Shown: in pieces, positions 1 through 8,629 of the stretch
Layout of the letters: the number at the start of each line of letters is the position of its first letter
Numbering within the stretch: the first letter of the stretch is position 1
NCBI RefSeq assembly: GCF_003860405.1
Contig: NZ_CP034170.1
Location: 496,001-560,000, forward strand
Direction: 5' to 3'
From: Nakamurella antarctica
GTDB taxonomy: Bacteria > Actinomycetota > Actinomycetes > Mycobacteriales > Nakamurellaceae
DNA: 64,000 nt
The notes under the pieces: generated by a model
Database searches by the model: none
Seen by the model: the letters and a program-made list of their open reading frames with translations, nothing else
Told to the model about the DNA's origin: nothing
Position numbers and translations under genes: made by a program

Positions 1-212
1 GGCCCGGCGATGAGGATGAGCACCATCCACCAAGGCGTCAGCAGCACAGCGATAACGATGACGGGCACCGCGGCGCTGTACGGAGCGAGGGCCCGCAGCG
101 CTCGCATCGGGGTCCAACCGACTCGATCGCGCAACGTGTCCAGCCGAAGCAGCAAGAGAACGAGGACCAGCAGAGCAGCGGTCGCTGCGGCCACCCAGCG
201 CCACCATTGCAT
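1..212 (-). CDS. N-terminal part of a membrane protein, probably of the endonuclease/exonuclease/phosphatase family (runs off the window)
   Basis: Reading leftwards from an ATG at 212 the frame stays open to the window edge, giving about 70 residues. It begins MQWWRWVAAATAALLVLVLL, a first membrane helix, then an Arg/Asp-rich linker and a second hydrophobic helix ending near LLTPWWMVLILIAG. Actinobacterial EEP-family nucleases/phosphatases often start with this kind of short helix, polar loop and further helices, which is why I suggest that family, but the catalytic domain lies outside the window. Function is therefore inference; membrane location is seen directly. Confidence 0.55.
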   Translation of the reverse strand, partial: MQWWRWVAAATAALLVLVLLLLRLDTLRDRVGWTPMRALRALAPYSAAVPVIVIAVLLTPWWMVLILIAG

Positions 213-311
213 GCGCCAACCCTAGTCTTGTAAGGGCCGTTTTAGCTCTCTGCGGCCAACTTTTGCCCCTCGATGAGCACTCCCGGCGGGCGACAACTTA
301 GAGTGGGGGTC

Positions 312-485
312 ATGTCTGCACCCACACCGCGTCGCACCTGGGAATACGCCACCGTGCCGCTGATCAGCCACGTCACCAAACAAATTTTGGACACCTGGGG
401 AGAGGGCGGCTGGGAACTCGTCAGCGTCATCCCCGGTCCGAACCCCGAGCAGCTTGTCGCCTACCTGAAACGGGAGCGAGTATGA
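312..485 (+). CDS. Small DUF4177 protein
   Basis: A 57-residue protein starting at the ATG at 312. An upstream in-frame ATG at 273 would add 13 residues with no family character. The core WEYATVPL, then GEGGWELVSVIPG and a final YLKRERV strand, is the DUF4177 pattern. In mycobacteria the same kind of small protein (Rv3678A) sits beside a RidA gene. The stop overlaps the next start (ATGA), so it is probably translationally coupled to the RidA gene. No biochemical role is established for the family. Confidence 0.75.
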   Translation: MSAPTPRRTWEYATVPLISHVTKQILDTWGEGGWELVSVIPGPNPEQLVAYLKRERV

Positions 486-964
486 GCGCCCCGATGACGG
501 CATCTGCCAAACTGGCCGAGATGGGCATTGTGCTGCCGAAGGTTGCGACCGCCGCCGGTTCCTACCTGCCGACGATGCGCACTGGCAATCTTATCTTCAC
601 CTCCGGCCAGCTGCCGTTCCAGGACGGGAAGTTGGCAGGGCTCGGAAAGGTTGGTGCCGAGGTCACGGCTGAGGAGGCCAATGGTTACGCGAAGATCTGC
701 GCGCTTAATGTGCTCGCAGCCCTTGACGCAGCCGTCGGTATCGACAACGTTGTCCGCGTGGTCAAGGTGGTCGGTTTCGTTGCATCGGCCGACGGATTCA
801 CCGGCCAACCCGGAGTGATTAACGGCGTTTCCGATTTCTTCGTTGAGGTTTTCGGTGACAACGGCCGCCATGCACGGTCGGCAGTGGGAGTTGCCGAGCT
901 GCCCTTGGGCGCGCCGGTTGAGGTAGAAGCCATCGTCGAAGTGCGCGCGGTCGAAACCCACTAA
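482..964 (+). CDS. RidA/YjgF/UK114 family protein
   Basis: 160 residues. RidA-type proteins hydrolyse reactive enamine/imine intermediates released by PLP enzymes, or act as related small-molecule binders, in the cytoplasm as homotrimers. Family features visible are GNLIFTSGQLPF near residues 35-46, the central ALNVLAALDAAVG helix, the VVKVVGFVAS strand and the C-terminal VGVAELPLGAPVEVEAIVEV. This longer subfamily corresponds to Rv3678c-type proteins rather than the short canonical RidA, so substrate is uncertain. The start overlaps the DUF4177 stop. A strong perfect hairpin follows the gene. Confidence 0.9.
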   Translation: MSAPMTASAKLAEMGIVLPKVATAAGSYLPTMRTGNLIFTSGQLPFQDGKLAGLGKVGAEVTAEEANGYAKICALNVLAALDAAVGIDNVVRVVKVVGFVASADGFTGQPGVINGVSDFFVEVFGDNGRHARSAVGVAELPLGAPVEVEAIVEVRAVETH

Positions 965-992
965 TTCATTCACGCATCTCTCGCGTTATTTC

Positions 993-1028
993 ACGGCAGG
1001 GCTTGGGCGATCGCCCAAGCCCTGCCGT
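993..1028 (+). terminator. Perfect 36-bp palindrome, probable transcription terminator
   Basis: The two 18-base halves (ACGGCAGGGCTTGGGCGA and its exact reverse complement) meet at 1010/1011 with no loop bases, 28 bp after the RidA stop, and are followed by TCTTTAC. Position and strength fit an intrinsic terminator closing the DUF4177-RidA operon. Confidence 0.75.
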
Positions 1029-1150
1029 TCTTTACGGATTCGTGATGTCGGGTTCGCTGCTGTTTTGAGGCACGCGGAACGGGGATAGCGTGGGGCTATG
1101 AATACTTCGGACAGGTTGGGCCCCCCGCCGGGTCGCCACCATCAGGGGAT

Positions 1151-2785
1151 GTGGTTCCGGTCCGACCCGCAGCGACCGTCGTCCTACTGCGCGATTCATC
1201 AGGTGGCCCAGAGGTTTTCCTCCTGCAGCGAGTGGCGGAGATGGAGTTCGCTGGTGGAATGGCGGTGTTCCCCGGGGGCGCTGTTGACCCCAGTGATCGT
1301 GATGCGACGTTGCCCTGGGCGGGTCCGTCCGCCGCGTGGTGGGCGCGCGCGATGAATGTCGATGCTGAGCAGGCGCGCGCTATCCTCGCCGCTGGCGTGC
1401 GGGAACTGTTCGAAGAAGCGGGAGTCGCGCTTGCCAGCAAGCCCGGCGAGCAGCTGCCAACTTTTGAGAAGCCCATGGCAGCAGGGCTTCTCGCGGTGCG
1501 GAAGGATCTAGCGCAGCACCGGACGGGGCTGGGCGTCGTGCTGGACGCTGCGGGCTATCAGCTACGGTCCGACCTGATGCGCCCCTGGGGACGCTGGGTC
1601 ACGCCTGCGTACTTTCCCAAACGATACGACACCATGTTTTTTATCGCCAGAATGCCAGCTGGACAGGACGCGGACGGGTTGACATCTGAAGCGCTGGAGG
1701 GCTTTTGGCGAACGCCAGGGCGGGCGTTGGCGGCAGCCGAGGCCGGGGACCTGGCTTTGATGCGCCCTACTGAAACGGTGCTGCGCGAACTCTCTGCCTT
1801 TGCCTGTGTCGACGACATCTTCGCGGACACCGTTGGTTGGTGTCATGAGGGTGCGGCGCCCTCGAACGAGAGTGTTTTGTACGGCAGCCCCAACAGCGTG
1901 GGTGAGGATGACCCTGATGTAGGCGGACGCGGTCTTCGGTTGCGCGCCCCCGTCTGGATCGCCATCGGCGACTGCCACACACCGCCGTCAGCAATTTTTC
2001 GCACCAGCGAATTCACCGAGTGCCGGTTGGCTCCCAACCCAGGGCCTATGACGCTGGATGGCACAAACACCTACGTGATTCGGCACCCCGGCGCGCGCAG
2101 CGTGGTGGTGGTGGACCCGGGTCCGCTCGACGCGGACCACCTTGCCGAACTGGCTGGCGGATACCCGGTGGAACTGGTGCTCATCACGCATCACCACCTC
2201 GACCACACGGAGGCGGCACCAGTGTTTCACGCGATGACGGGCGCGCCCGTTCGCGCACTCGATCCGGAGCAGTGTCACGTCGGTGAAGCACTTGTCGACG
2301 GCGAAATGATCACTGCAGCCGGTGTCACCATCTCGGTACTCGCTACCCCGGGACACACGGGTGACTCGGTGTGTTTTGTACTGCCCGATGACGGGCCGAC
2401 GGGCGCGGTCGTGACCGGGGACACAATTCTCGGGCGCGGAACCAGCGTTATCGACTACCCGCACGGCCGGTTGGGTTGGTACTTGGAATCGTTGGCCCGT
2501 CTCGCAGCACTGGGCCCAGCACTAGTGCTGCCTGCCCATGGCCCGACCCTGCCGGACCTTGCACAGGTGGCGCAGCAGTACGGCCAGCACAGAGCGCAGC
2601 GGCTTGATCAAGTGCGCGCTGCTGTCGCGCGATTGCAGGGGCAGGGGCAGAGCGTGACGTCATCGGCGGTGACGGATCTCGTTTACACCGACATCAACGA
2701 AGCGGTGCGAGGGGCAGCCACCTTGTCCGTCATGGCGCAGTTGGAATACCTGCTCGGCTCTGATTTTGCTGCAGGGAAGCTCTGA
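1151..2785 (+). CDS. NUDIX hydrolase fused to a metallo-beta-lactamase-fold hydrolase
   Basis: A 544-residue protein from a GTG at 1151 (no ATG is available in frame). The first half is a NUDIX domain: GGMAVFPGGAVDP at about residues 35-47 and the NUDIX helix RELFEEAG at 84-91, with a long insertion between them. After a linker at about 225-290 comes an MBL domain: NPGPMTLDGTNTYVI, THHHLDH at 346-352, then PGHTGDS, TGDTILG and a PAHGP segment. The MBL part resembles the LACTB2/Rv3677c-like hydrolases found next to crp. In many actinobacteria the NUDIX and MBL proteins are separate adjacent genes; here one continuous frame joins them. Nucleotide-type substrate and RNA/phosphoester activity are family inference only. 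The stop overlaps the next start (TGATG). Confidence 0.85.
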   Translation: MVPVRPAATVVLLRDSSGGPEVFLLQRVAEMEFAGGMAVFPGGAVDPSDRDATLPWAGPSAAWWARAMNVDAEQARAILAAGVRELFEEAGVALASKPGEQLPTFEKPMAAGLLAVRKDLAQHRTGLGVVLDAAGYQLRSDLMRPWGRWVTPAYFPKRYDTMFFIARMPAGQDADGLTSEALEGFWRTPGRALAAAEAGDLALMRPTETVLRELSAFACVDDIFADTVGWCHEGAAPSNESVLYGSPNSVGEDDPDVGGRGLRLRAPVWIAIGDCHTPPSAIFRTSEFTECRLAPNPGPMTLDGTNTYVIRHPGARSVVVVDPGPLDADHLAELAGGYPVELVLITHHHLDHTEAAPVFHAMTGAPVRALDPEQCHVGEALVDGEMITAAGVTISVLATPGHTGDSVCFVLPDDGPTGAVVTGDTILGRGTSVIDYPHGRLGWYLESLARLAALGPALVLPAHGPTLPDLAQVAQQYGQHRAQRLDQVRAAVARLQGQGQSVTSSAVTDLVYTDINEAVRGAATLSVMAQLEYLLGSDFAAGKL

Positions 2786-3678
2786 TGAGCTCTGAGCTGC
2801 CCCCTGTGGTTGCCTATTTGCGCTGCCCGCATTGCGGTTTTTCGCTAGGACCAGCACCGGCAGCGAAGCCAGAGCAGAACTGGTCGGGAGTGATCTGCGA
2901 ACAGGGACACCACTTCGACGTGGCTAAGCAGGGCTACCTTTCGTTGCTGGGGAAGAAGTCCCGCACCGATACAGGCGACTCTGTGGAAATGGTTACCGCC
3001 AGGGCGAACTTTCTCAAAACCGGTCTCTATCAACCGATCTCAGATGCTGTCACCGCTGTGGCGCACGAATACCGCGGCTCGCACCGCCTGTCGATCGAGA
3101 TTGGCGCGGGCACCGGCTACTACCTGGGCCGCGTCCTCGATAGCAGGCAGCAAGATCACGGCATCGCCGTAGACTCGTCGGTACGAGCTGCCCGTCGCGC
3201 GGCGAAGGCTCACCCAAGAATGTTCTCGGTGGTGGCAGACGCTTGGGATGCCCTGCCGATCCGAAGTCACTCGGCCGGCGTGCTTCTGAGTGTGTTCGCG
3301 CCGCGGTCGGTAGGCGAAATTTGCAGGCTGCTGGCGCCCGGTGGAGTATTCATTGCAGTGACGCCCGAACCTTCGCACCTGACTGAGCTGGTGAGTCAAT
3401 TCGGGATGTTGACCGTGGATGCGGGCAAAGCCGAGAAGTTAGGCAGGGATTTCGCCGCGGAACTCGAAGTGGTTTCCGCGGTTTCGACAACTTTTGAGAT
3501 GGCGCTGGACCCTGTAATGGTGCGTGACCTGGTGATGATGGGACCATCCGCGCGGCACGTCGATCCTGAATCGTTTGAACGCCAGTGGCGCGCGCTGCCC
3601 CAGGCTATCTCGGTTACGGGGGCGGTCACCGTGACGGTTCTCAAGAACCGGACAGTGTCGGGATCTGCACGCACCTGA
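2785..3678 (+). CDS. rlmA: 23S rRNA (guanine-N1) methyltransferase, RlmA/RrmA family
   Basis: 297 residues. The N-terminus carries the family zinc site: RCPHCG (C14, C17) and ICEQGHHFD (C38, H42/H43), followed by the characteristic AKQGYLSLL and the loop with DTGDS..MVTAR..FL..GLYQPI. A Rossmann methyltransferase domain follows, with the SAM-binding IEIGAGTGYYL at about residue 109. RlmA enzymes methylate G745 or G748 of 23S rRNA using SAM; the Gram-positive type (G748) can contribute to tylosin resistance. Which position is modified here cannot be read from sequence. Overlap with the preceding gene suggests one transcript. Confidence 0.85.
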   Translation: MSSELPPVVAYLRCPHCGFSLGPAPAAKPEQNWSGVICEQGHHFDVAKQGYLSLLGKKSRTDTGDSVEMVTARANFLKTGLYQPISDAVTAVAHEYRGSHRLSIEIGAGTGYYLGRVLDSRQQDHGIAVDSSVRAARRAAKAHPRMFSVVADAWDALPIRSHSAGVLLSVFAPRSVGEICRLLAPGGVFIAVTPEPSHLTELVSQFGMLTVDAGKAEKLGRDFAAELEVVSAVSTTFEMALDPVMVRDLVMMGPSARHVDPESFERQWRALPQAISVTGAVTVTVLKNRTVSGSART

Positions 3679-3793
3679 GGTGCTTCGTCATGCTCGCTGA
3701 CGCGTGTGGGAGTTCAGCCTGCGGCGCTGACACCGAGTGCGCCAGCGCCGAAGACCAGACCGTCCGCCTTGGCGAACTCGGACTTCTTACCCC

Positions 3794-4483
3794 TCAGCGT
3801 GCGCGACGCGAAAGGCGCTCGGAATCCAAGATGATGACGCTCTTGCCTTCGAGGCGTAGCCAACCGCGATGGCCAAAATCGGCCAGCGCTTTGTTGACCG
3901 TCTCGCGAGAGGCCCCGACCAGCTGCGCCAGCTCCTCCTGGGTGAGATCGTGGGTAACACGCATGGCTGTTCCCTCCGACTGGCCAAACTGCCTGGCCAG
4001 CTGAAGAAGGGCTTTGGCGACGCGACCCGGTACATCAGTGAAGATCAAATCAGCGAGCGCGTTGTTGGTGCGACGCAACCGACGCGCGAGCACGCGCAGC
4101 AACTGCTCGGCGATCTCCGGGCGTTTGTTGATCCACTCGAGAAGTGCAGCGCGATCCATGGTGGCCAGCCGCAAGTCGGTAACCGCAGTGGCGGTCGATG
4201 TGCGCGGGCCCGGATCGAAGACAGAAAGCTCGCCGAACATATCCGACGGGCCCATGACGGCGAGCAAATTCTCCCGGCCATCGGGGGAGTGGCGGCCCAG
4301 TTTCACTTTGCCAGCCAGAATTACATACAGCCGATCGCCGAGCTCTCCTTCGCTGAAGATCGCGCTACCGCGGGGGTAGTCAACCGTCTCCAACTGCGAA
4401 CCAAGAGCCAAGGCTGCATCCGGGTCTACGCCCTGAAAAATGCCCGCCTTTGCGAGGGTCTCTTCCACCTGTCCTCCAGACAA
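3794..4483 (-). CDS. crp: Crp/Fnr-family cAMP-type transcription regulator (Crp/GlxR)
   Basis: 229 residues. The N-terminal cyclic-nucleotide domain (about 10-125) has the phosphate-binding cassette [18 protein letters not shown], with the Gly-Glu and Arg-Ser/Thr pattern of cAMP binders. A dimerisation helix and the C-terminal winged helix follow, with [20 protein letters not shown] as recognition helix-turn-helix. It matches Rv3676/GlxR along its full length and lies in the same place, next to nth. Such proteins bind TGTGA-N6-TCACA sites and control carbon, respiration and resuscitation genes. A near-consensus site lies immediately upstream of its own ATG (4486-4501), and a perfect one at 54021-54040. 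Confidence 0.95.
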   Translation of the reverse strand: MSGGQVEETLAKAGIFQGVDPDAALALGSQLETVDYPRGSAIFSEGELGDRLYVILAGKVKLGRHSPDGRENLLAVMGPSDMFGELSVFDPGPRTSTATAVTDLRLATMDRAALLEWINKRPEIAEQLLRVLARRLRRTNNALADLIFTDVPGRVAKALLQLARQFGQSEGTAMRVTHDLTQEELAQLVGASRETVNKALADFGHRGWLRLEGKSVIILDSERLSRRAR

Positions 4484-4485
4484 GG

Positions 4486-4501
4486 TATGACCAGTATCAC
4501 G
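4486..4501. promoter_or_regulatory. Near-consensus Crp site abutting the crp start
   Basis: TATGA-CCAGTA-TCACG matches the TGTGA-N6-TCACA consensus at 8 of 10 defined positions and lies 3-18 bp upstream of the crp ATG. That position suggests negative autoregulation. This is inference from sequence alone; a single imperfect match could be chance. Confidence 0.4.
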
Positions 4502-4607
4502 CTACTAATCGTTTGCTTCCGAGCGCCACTCTAGTGGAGGTTTTGGGCATTGGCACAGTTGCCTTGCCGCGCCATGCTGAACAACCTCAACAACGCAGGT
4601 AGAAGTT

Positions 4608-4862
4608 TCAGGATTTGCTAAATCTGCCTAGGATCGCGCGCCGTCCACGACGTGGCTTGCGACGCAGCCGGAAAACGGCCAATGCACGGCCCCAGCCTTC
4701 GCGGATAAAGGTGTTTACCTCGTCAGGCTGCGCCTGGTCGAGGAATTCCTCGATATCGCCTTCGCTCATCGAGACATTGCGCAGTCTGCTTTCCAGCCGC
4801 TCCATGAGCACGGCAAAGACCAACAGCATCAGGGGGAAGAGGAGTACGAGGAACACAGTCAT
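4608..4862 (-). CDS. Small single-pass membrane protein (Rv3675-like)
   Basis: 84 residues from the ATG at 4862. An ATG at 4883 would add MGDDAYI, and earlier starts would run into the nth leader. It begins MTVFLVLLFPLMLLVFAVLM, a membrane helix, then MERLESRLRNVSMSEGDIEEFLDQA and a strongly basic tail (RLRRKPRRGRRAILGR). A protein of this shape lies between crp and nth in mycobacteria. No function is known. It is divergent from nth, with about 90 bp between the two starts for both promoters. Confidence 0.72.
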   Translation of the reverse strand: MTVFLVLLFPLMLLVFAVLMERLESRLRNVSMSEGDIEEFLDQAQPDEVNTFIREGWGRALAVFRLRRKPRRGRRAILGRFSKS

Positions 4863-4954
4863 GATGTAGGCATCATCCCCCATGGGCCGCTTAGATGCCA
4901 TCGACTGCACAGTGTTTCTGCACATTGCTCGCACCGATATGGCAATCTTGTGCT

Positions 4955-5701
4955 GTGAAAGCGACGCGCGCGAAGGTGCCCAGCACGCCGCTGGCACGAA
5001 CCAGACGGGCGAGGCGCCTCAACGCAGAATTGTCCCTCGGCTACCCGGATGCTGTCTGCGAATTGGATTTCACGACGCCACTAGAACTCTCCGTGGCGAC
5101 CATTTTGTCTGCTCAATGCACGGACGCCCGAGTGAACGTGGTGACGCCAGCACTTTTTGCCCGGTATCCCACCGCCAGCGACTACGCGGGGGCCAGCGTG
5201 GAAGAGCTTGAGGAGTACGTGCGCACCACCGGTTTTTTCCGGAACAAGGCTGCGTCCTTGAAAGGTTTGGGCCGGGCGCTCGTTGAAGAGTTTGACGGCG
5301 AGGTGCCTCGCACCCTCGCGGAGTTGGTGACGCTCCCCGGCTTCGGCCGCAAGACCGCAAATGTCGTGCTCGGCAATGCGTTTGGCATTCCAGGAATCAC
5401 AGTAGATACGCACCTGGGTCGTCTCGTTCGGCGCTGGGGGCTCACAGATGAGGAAGATCCGGTCAAGGTGGAACGCGACCTCAACGCGATGCTGCCGCCC
5501 GCGGTGTGGACTGACTTTTCGACCCGGGTGATCTACCACGGCCGACGAGTGTGTGATGCCCGCAAACCCGCCTGCGGGGCGTGCTATTTGGCGCCGCTAT
5601 GCCCGTCATATGGGTTGGGACCCACCGATCCGGTGGTGGCCGCGGAACTGGTCAAAGGGTCCGAACGTGATCACCTGCTCGCCTTGGCTGGAATAGCGTG
5701 A
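4955..5701 (+). CDS. nth: Endonuclease III (DNA glycosylase/AP lyase)
   Basis: 248 residues from the GTG at 4955. The frame extends upstream to 4895 but those 20 residues are not conserved, and known homologues begin near the RRARRLN segment. It removes oxidised pyrimidines and cuts abasic sites. Seen: the helix-hairpin-helix [14 protein letters not shown] with the catalytic Lys, the catalytic Asp in VDTHLGRL, and the 4Fe-4S ligands C-x6-C-x2-C-x5-C in [17 protein letters not shown]. The ending GLGPTDP...LLALAGIA is typical of mycobacterial-type Nth. Its stop overlaps the next gene's GTG, so it heads an operon with the NUDIX and marP genes. Confidence 0.94.
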   Translation: MKATRAKVPSTPLARTRRARRLNAELSLGYPDAVCELDFTTPLELSVATILSAQCTDARVNVVTPALFARYPTASDYAGASVEELEEYVRTTGFFRNKAASLKGLGRALVEEFDGEVPRTLAELVTLPGFGRKTANVVLGNAFGIPGITVDTHLGRLVRRWGLTDEEDPVKVERDLNAMLPPAVWTDFSTRVIYHGRRVCDARKPACGACYLAPLCPSYGLGPTDPVVAAELVKGSERDHLLALAGIA

Positions 5702-6393
5702 GCGATCCGGCAGTGGCCACGCTTCTCGCCGACCCTGCGACGGTGCCGGCGTGGATGCAGCCGTTAATTCACCGCTACCGGTCGGGACCGGTGCCATTGT
5801 TGGCCGACCGCGGATTCCGGCCGGGCACGCAAACGCAGCGACGATCCGCGGTGCTGATGTTGTTGGGGGAGGGGCCAAGCGGGCCGGATCTGCTGTTGAC
5901 CCAGCGTGCGGCAGGCATGCGAACACACTCCGGCCAACCGGCCTTCCCGGGCGGCGCGGTTGACGTGGGCGAAGACGCGGTCATGGCGGCGCTGCGGGAA
6001 GGGCAGGAAGAGACCGGCCTCGACCCCGCCGGAGTGACTCCAGCCATGGTGTTGCCCGAACTTTTTCTTGCCGCATCAGGTTTTGTTGTCGAACCGGTGT
6101 TGGCGTATTGGCATCGCCCCGGCCCTATTCGTTCGGTCAACGCCGCTGAGACGGTTTCGGTGGCGCGGGTGCCGATCGCCGAATTGGCAGACCCGGCCAA
6201 CCGGGTACAAGTCCGGATCCGTCACTACACGGGTCCGGGGTTTGTAGTCGCGGGTATGACGGTATGGGGGTTTACTGGCGCCCTCGTCGACTCGGTACTC
6301 GATATGGGTGGTTGGGCTGTGCCGTGGTCCACTGACCGCGTGATAGATATTGAGCAGAACCCCGCGCTAGGCATTACTAGGTCCACCCGATGA
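5698..6393 (+). CDS. NUDIX hydrolase, CoA-pyrophosphatase-like (Rv3672c type)
   Basis: 231 residues starting at a GTG that overlaps the nth stop. The NUDIX box is complete: [24 protein letters not shown] read in two parts, [11 protein letters not shown] and REGQEETGL, at about residues 82-105. The preceding [21 protein letters not shown] matches the NuBI-type motif of CoA/acyl-CoA diphosphatases (first 20 residues only considered). The likely role is hydrolysis of CoA derivatives to phosphopantetheine and adenosine 3',5'-bisphosphate. In mycobacteria a thioredoxin-like gene separates nth and this gene; it is missing here. Its stop overlaps the marP start (ATGA). Confidence 0.88.
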   Translation: MSDPAVATLLADPATVPAWMQPLIHRYRSGPVPLLADRGFRPGTQTQRRSAVLMLLGEGPSGPDLLLTQRAAGMRTHSGQPAFPGGAVDVGEDAVMAALREGQEETGLDPAGVTPAMVLPELFLAASGFVVEPVLAYWHRPGPIRSVNAAETVSVARVPIAELADPANRVQVRIRHYTGPGFVVAGMTVWGFTGALVDSVLDMGGWAVPWSTDRVIDIEQNPALGITRSTR

Positions 6394-7571
6394 CGTTTAT
6401 CGACGCCATTGTCGTGGTTTTGGTTGTCGCGGGAGCGTGGGCTGGGTTCCGCCAAGGTTTCATCACCGCGGTGGTGTCACTGTTGGGGGCGGTATTTGGC
6501 GCACTGCTGGCCCTGACCATCGCCCCGAAACTTCTTGCTAGTGAGTCGGAGTGGGGCCGCACAGCCATCGGCCTGATCATTCTGCTCACCGGAATTTTGC
6601 TGGGTGAACTGCTCGGCGATTGGGCCGGGCGGGTGCTCTCGCAGCAGATCACATGGAAGCCGGCGAAAGCCGCGGACCGTGCACTGGGTGCGGTCGGGCA
6701 AGGGTTGGCGGTGCTGGCATTGGCCTGGCTGGTAGCCCTGCCGCTGGCATCAGTGCCTGCACCGACCCTGACGTCTGCCGTCCGGAATTCGGTGGTCCTC
6801 ACCCAGATCAACAGCCTCCTACCCAATGGTGCGTCAGCCGTTTCTGCGCAACTGCGAAACCTGCTCGACTCCACTGGATTCCCACAAATTCTCGACCCGT
6901 TGGCGCCGACTCCGATCACACCGGTCGACACCCCCGACGCCGAATTGGCAGGCGGCCCGGTCGCCGCTGCTGCCCAGATTTCAGTCCTCAAAATCCGCAG
7001 CAATGCCCCGACATGCGGAAAGTTGTTGTCGGGCAGTGGTTTTGTGATCGGGCCCGAGCGGGTGCTTACCAACGCGCATGTGGTGGGGGGCGCCACCCGC
7101 ACTGTCGTCGAAACCCCCGAAGGGATCCTTGAGGCGACGGTAGTTTCCTACGATGCCGACCGCGATCTGGCCGTTCTTTACGTTCCGGGCCTTACGGCTC
7201 CCGCGTTGAAGTTCAGCACGGAAGGGGTGAATTCGGCAGATGACGCCATCGTGATCGGCTATCCCGGAGGCGGCCCCTATACGGCCTCGCCCGCCCGCGT
7301 TCGGTCCGAATTCGATCTGCGGGGTCCCAATATCTACGGCACCAGCACGGTCGAGCGGAACGTGTACATCCTGCGCGCACAGGTGCGGCCGGGCAACTCC
7401 GGCGGACCGCTACTCGACCCGGCCGGCGACGTGATTGGCGTGGTGTTCGGTTCCGCCATTGACGACTCGGAAACAGGCTTTGCGCTGACGGTCGACGAGG
7501 TGTCCTCCACCGTGGCGGCAGGGCTGACTGATACTTCCGCTGCACCAACAGGAGCTTGTGCGCTGCACTGA
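6390..7571 (+). CDS. marP: MarP-type membrane-anchored serine protease
   Basis: 393 residues. An N-terminal CvpA-like domain with four membrane helices (about 1-125) is followed by an extracytoplasmic linker and a chymotrypsin-fold protease. The catalytic triad is intact: H230 in VLTNAHVV, D259 in DADRDLAV and S337 in RPGNSGGPL. C209 and C390 correspond to the disulfide seen in the M. tuberculosis enzyme, which is needed for survival in acid and oxidative stress by acting on peptidoglycan-hydrolase RipA. It is the last gene of the nth-NUDIX-marP operon, overlapping the NUDIX stop. Role by family; substrate here is inferred. Confidence 0.92.
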   Translation: MTFIDAIVVVLVVAGAWAGFRQGFITAVVSLLGAVFGALLALTIAPKLLASESEWGRTAIGLIILLTGILLGELLGDWAGRVLSQQITWKPAKAADRALGAVGQGLAVLALAWLVALPLASVPAPTLTSAVRNSVVLTQINSLLPNGASAVSAQLRNLLDSTGFPQILDPLAPTPITPVDTPDAELAGGPVAAAAQISVLKIRSNAPTCGKLLSGSGFVIGPERVLTNAHVVGGATRTVVETPEGILEATVVSYDADRDLAVLYVPGLTAPALKFSTEGVNSADDAIVIGYPGGGPYTASPARVRSEFDLRGPNIYGTSTVERNVYILRAQVRPGNSGGPLLDPAGDVIGVVFGSAIDDSETGFALTVDEVSSTVAAGLTDTSAAPTGACALH

Positions 7572-7604
7572 GGGTGCGGTGCCCGCGAACGAGCGGCCCT
7601 TGAA

Positions 7605-8588
7605 CTAGCCGCCTGCGGGGAGCGCCTCGAGCTCTTGTAGAAAATGCACGAGCAGCGCGGTGACCTCTGCCGGCGCTTCCTCCGCCGGGTAGTGGCCGAT
7701 TCCGCGAAGCCATTCCTGCCGGTAGCTACCGTGGCAGAGGGCGCGCGCTTCTTCGAGCAAACTGACGGGGATGACGGGGTCGCCTTGACCGCCGATGTGG
7801 AGAACGGGAGCGGACACCGGCCTGCGCGCTAGAGCCTCACGGTGCCGCAGGCCATCGGAGCGCCAGGGGGATCGGGCTACCCACCGCAGATGCTCCACGG
7901 CTGCATGCGTGGCGCCAGCGATACGGAACGCCTGTCGGACTCGCGGCATTGCTTGCGCAAACTCGGCAGACGCGGCCCACGCCGGCCCACTGCCCCTGCG
8001 AATAAGTTTTTCCAGGCCGGCGCCACCGCCCGCGGCAAACTTTCGTTCAGCAAAAAAAGGCAGCCGCACGAGACGCAACAACCCCTGGTAGGTGCCAGGT
8101 ATTTCGCGCCATCGCAGCCGAGCAAGTGAGAGCGGATGCGCGGCAGCGATGGCGACAACAGCACGGACTTGAGCTGGCCGAATCGAGGCAGTGTTGAAGG
8201 CCGTCATACCGCCGAAGCCCGTCCCAACCAACACTGCGTCACGCTCACCGAGGGCTCGGATCAGGCCGGAAATATCGCCCGCCAGGGTGAAGGCGTCGTA
8301 ACCGCGAGGGGGGTTGTCAGTGTCCCCATAACCTCGAAGGTCGACCGCCACGACGCGATAGCCGTAGGCCGGAAGGTCTGTGAGCTGATGCCGCCACGAC
8401 CACCAAAACTGGCCAAAACCGTGAAGCAGCAGTACAAGTGGACCATCGCCGGCCTCGGCGATGTGGAAGCGGATGCCGTTGGCGCTGATATCGCGATGCT
8501 GCCACGGCCCGGAGTGTCGCACCACCGAGGGGTCCGGCGTAGTGCCGTTTTGACTTCCACGCTGGTGGTGTTCTTCGGGGGGCGACAT
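7605..8588 (-). CDS. Alpha/beta hydrolase (EphE-like) lacking a usual nucleophile
   Basis: 327 residues. The fold is clear: LLLHGFGQFWWSWRHQ with the HG oxyanion motif, VAVDLRGYGDTDNPP, and the late acid and His in GGQGDPVIP and GIGHYPAEEAP. At the nucleophile elbow, where epoxide hydrolases have GHDWGG and esterases GHSxGG, this protein reads VGTGFGG, with Gly at the nucleophile position. The gene sits beside marP as ephE does in mycobacteria, convergent with it at 34 bp. Either it works without a covalent intermediate or it is catalytically silent. Annotating it as epoxide hydrolase would be unsafe. Confidence 0.87.
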   Translation of the reverse strand: MSPPEEHHQRGSQNGTTPDPSVVRHSGPWQHRDISANGIRFHIAEAGDGPLVLLLHGFGQFWWSWRHQLTDLPAYGYRVVAVDLRGYGDTDNPPRGYDAFTLAGDISGLIRALGERDAVLVGTGFGGMTAFNTASIRPAQVRAVVAIAAAHPLSLARLRWREIPGTYQGLLRLVRLPFFAERKFAAGGGAGLEKLIRRGSGPAWAASAEFAQAMPRVRQAFRIAGATHAAVEHLRWVARSPWRSDGLRHREALARRPVSAPVLHIGGQGDPVIPVSLLEEARALCHGSYRQEWLRGIGHYPAEEAPAEVTALLVHFLQELEALPAGG

Positions 8589-8629
8589 CAGATCCGTTGG
8601 GTGTCAGCTGCGGGGCGCGCGCGCTGCGT

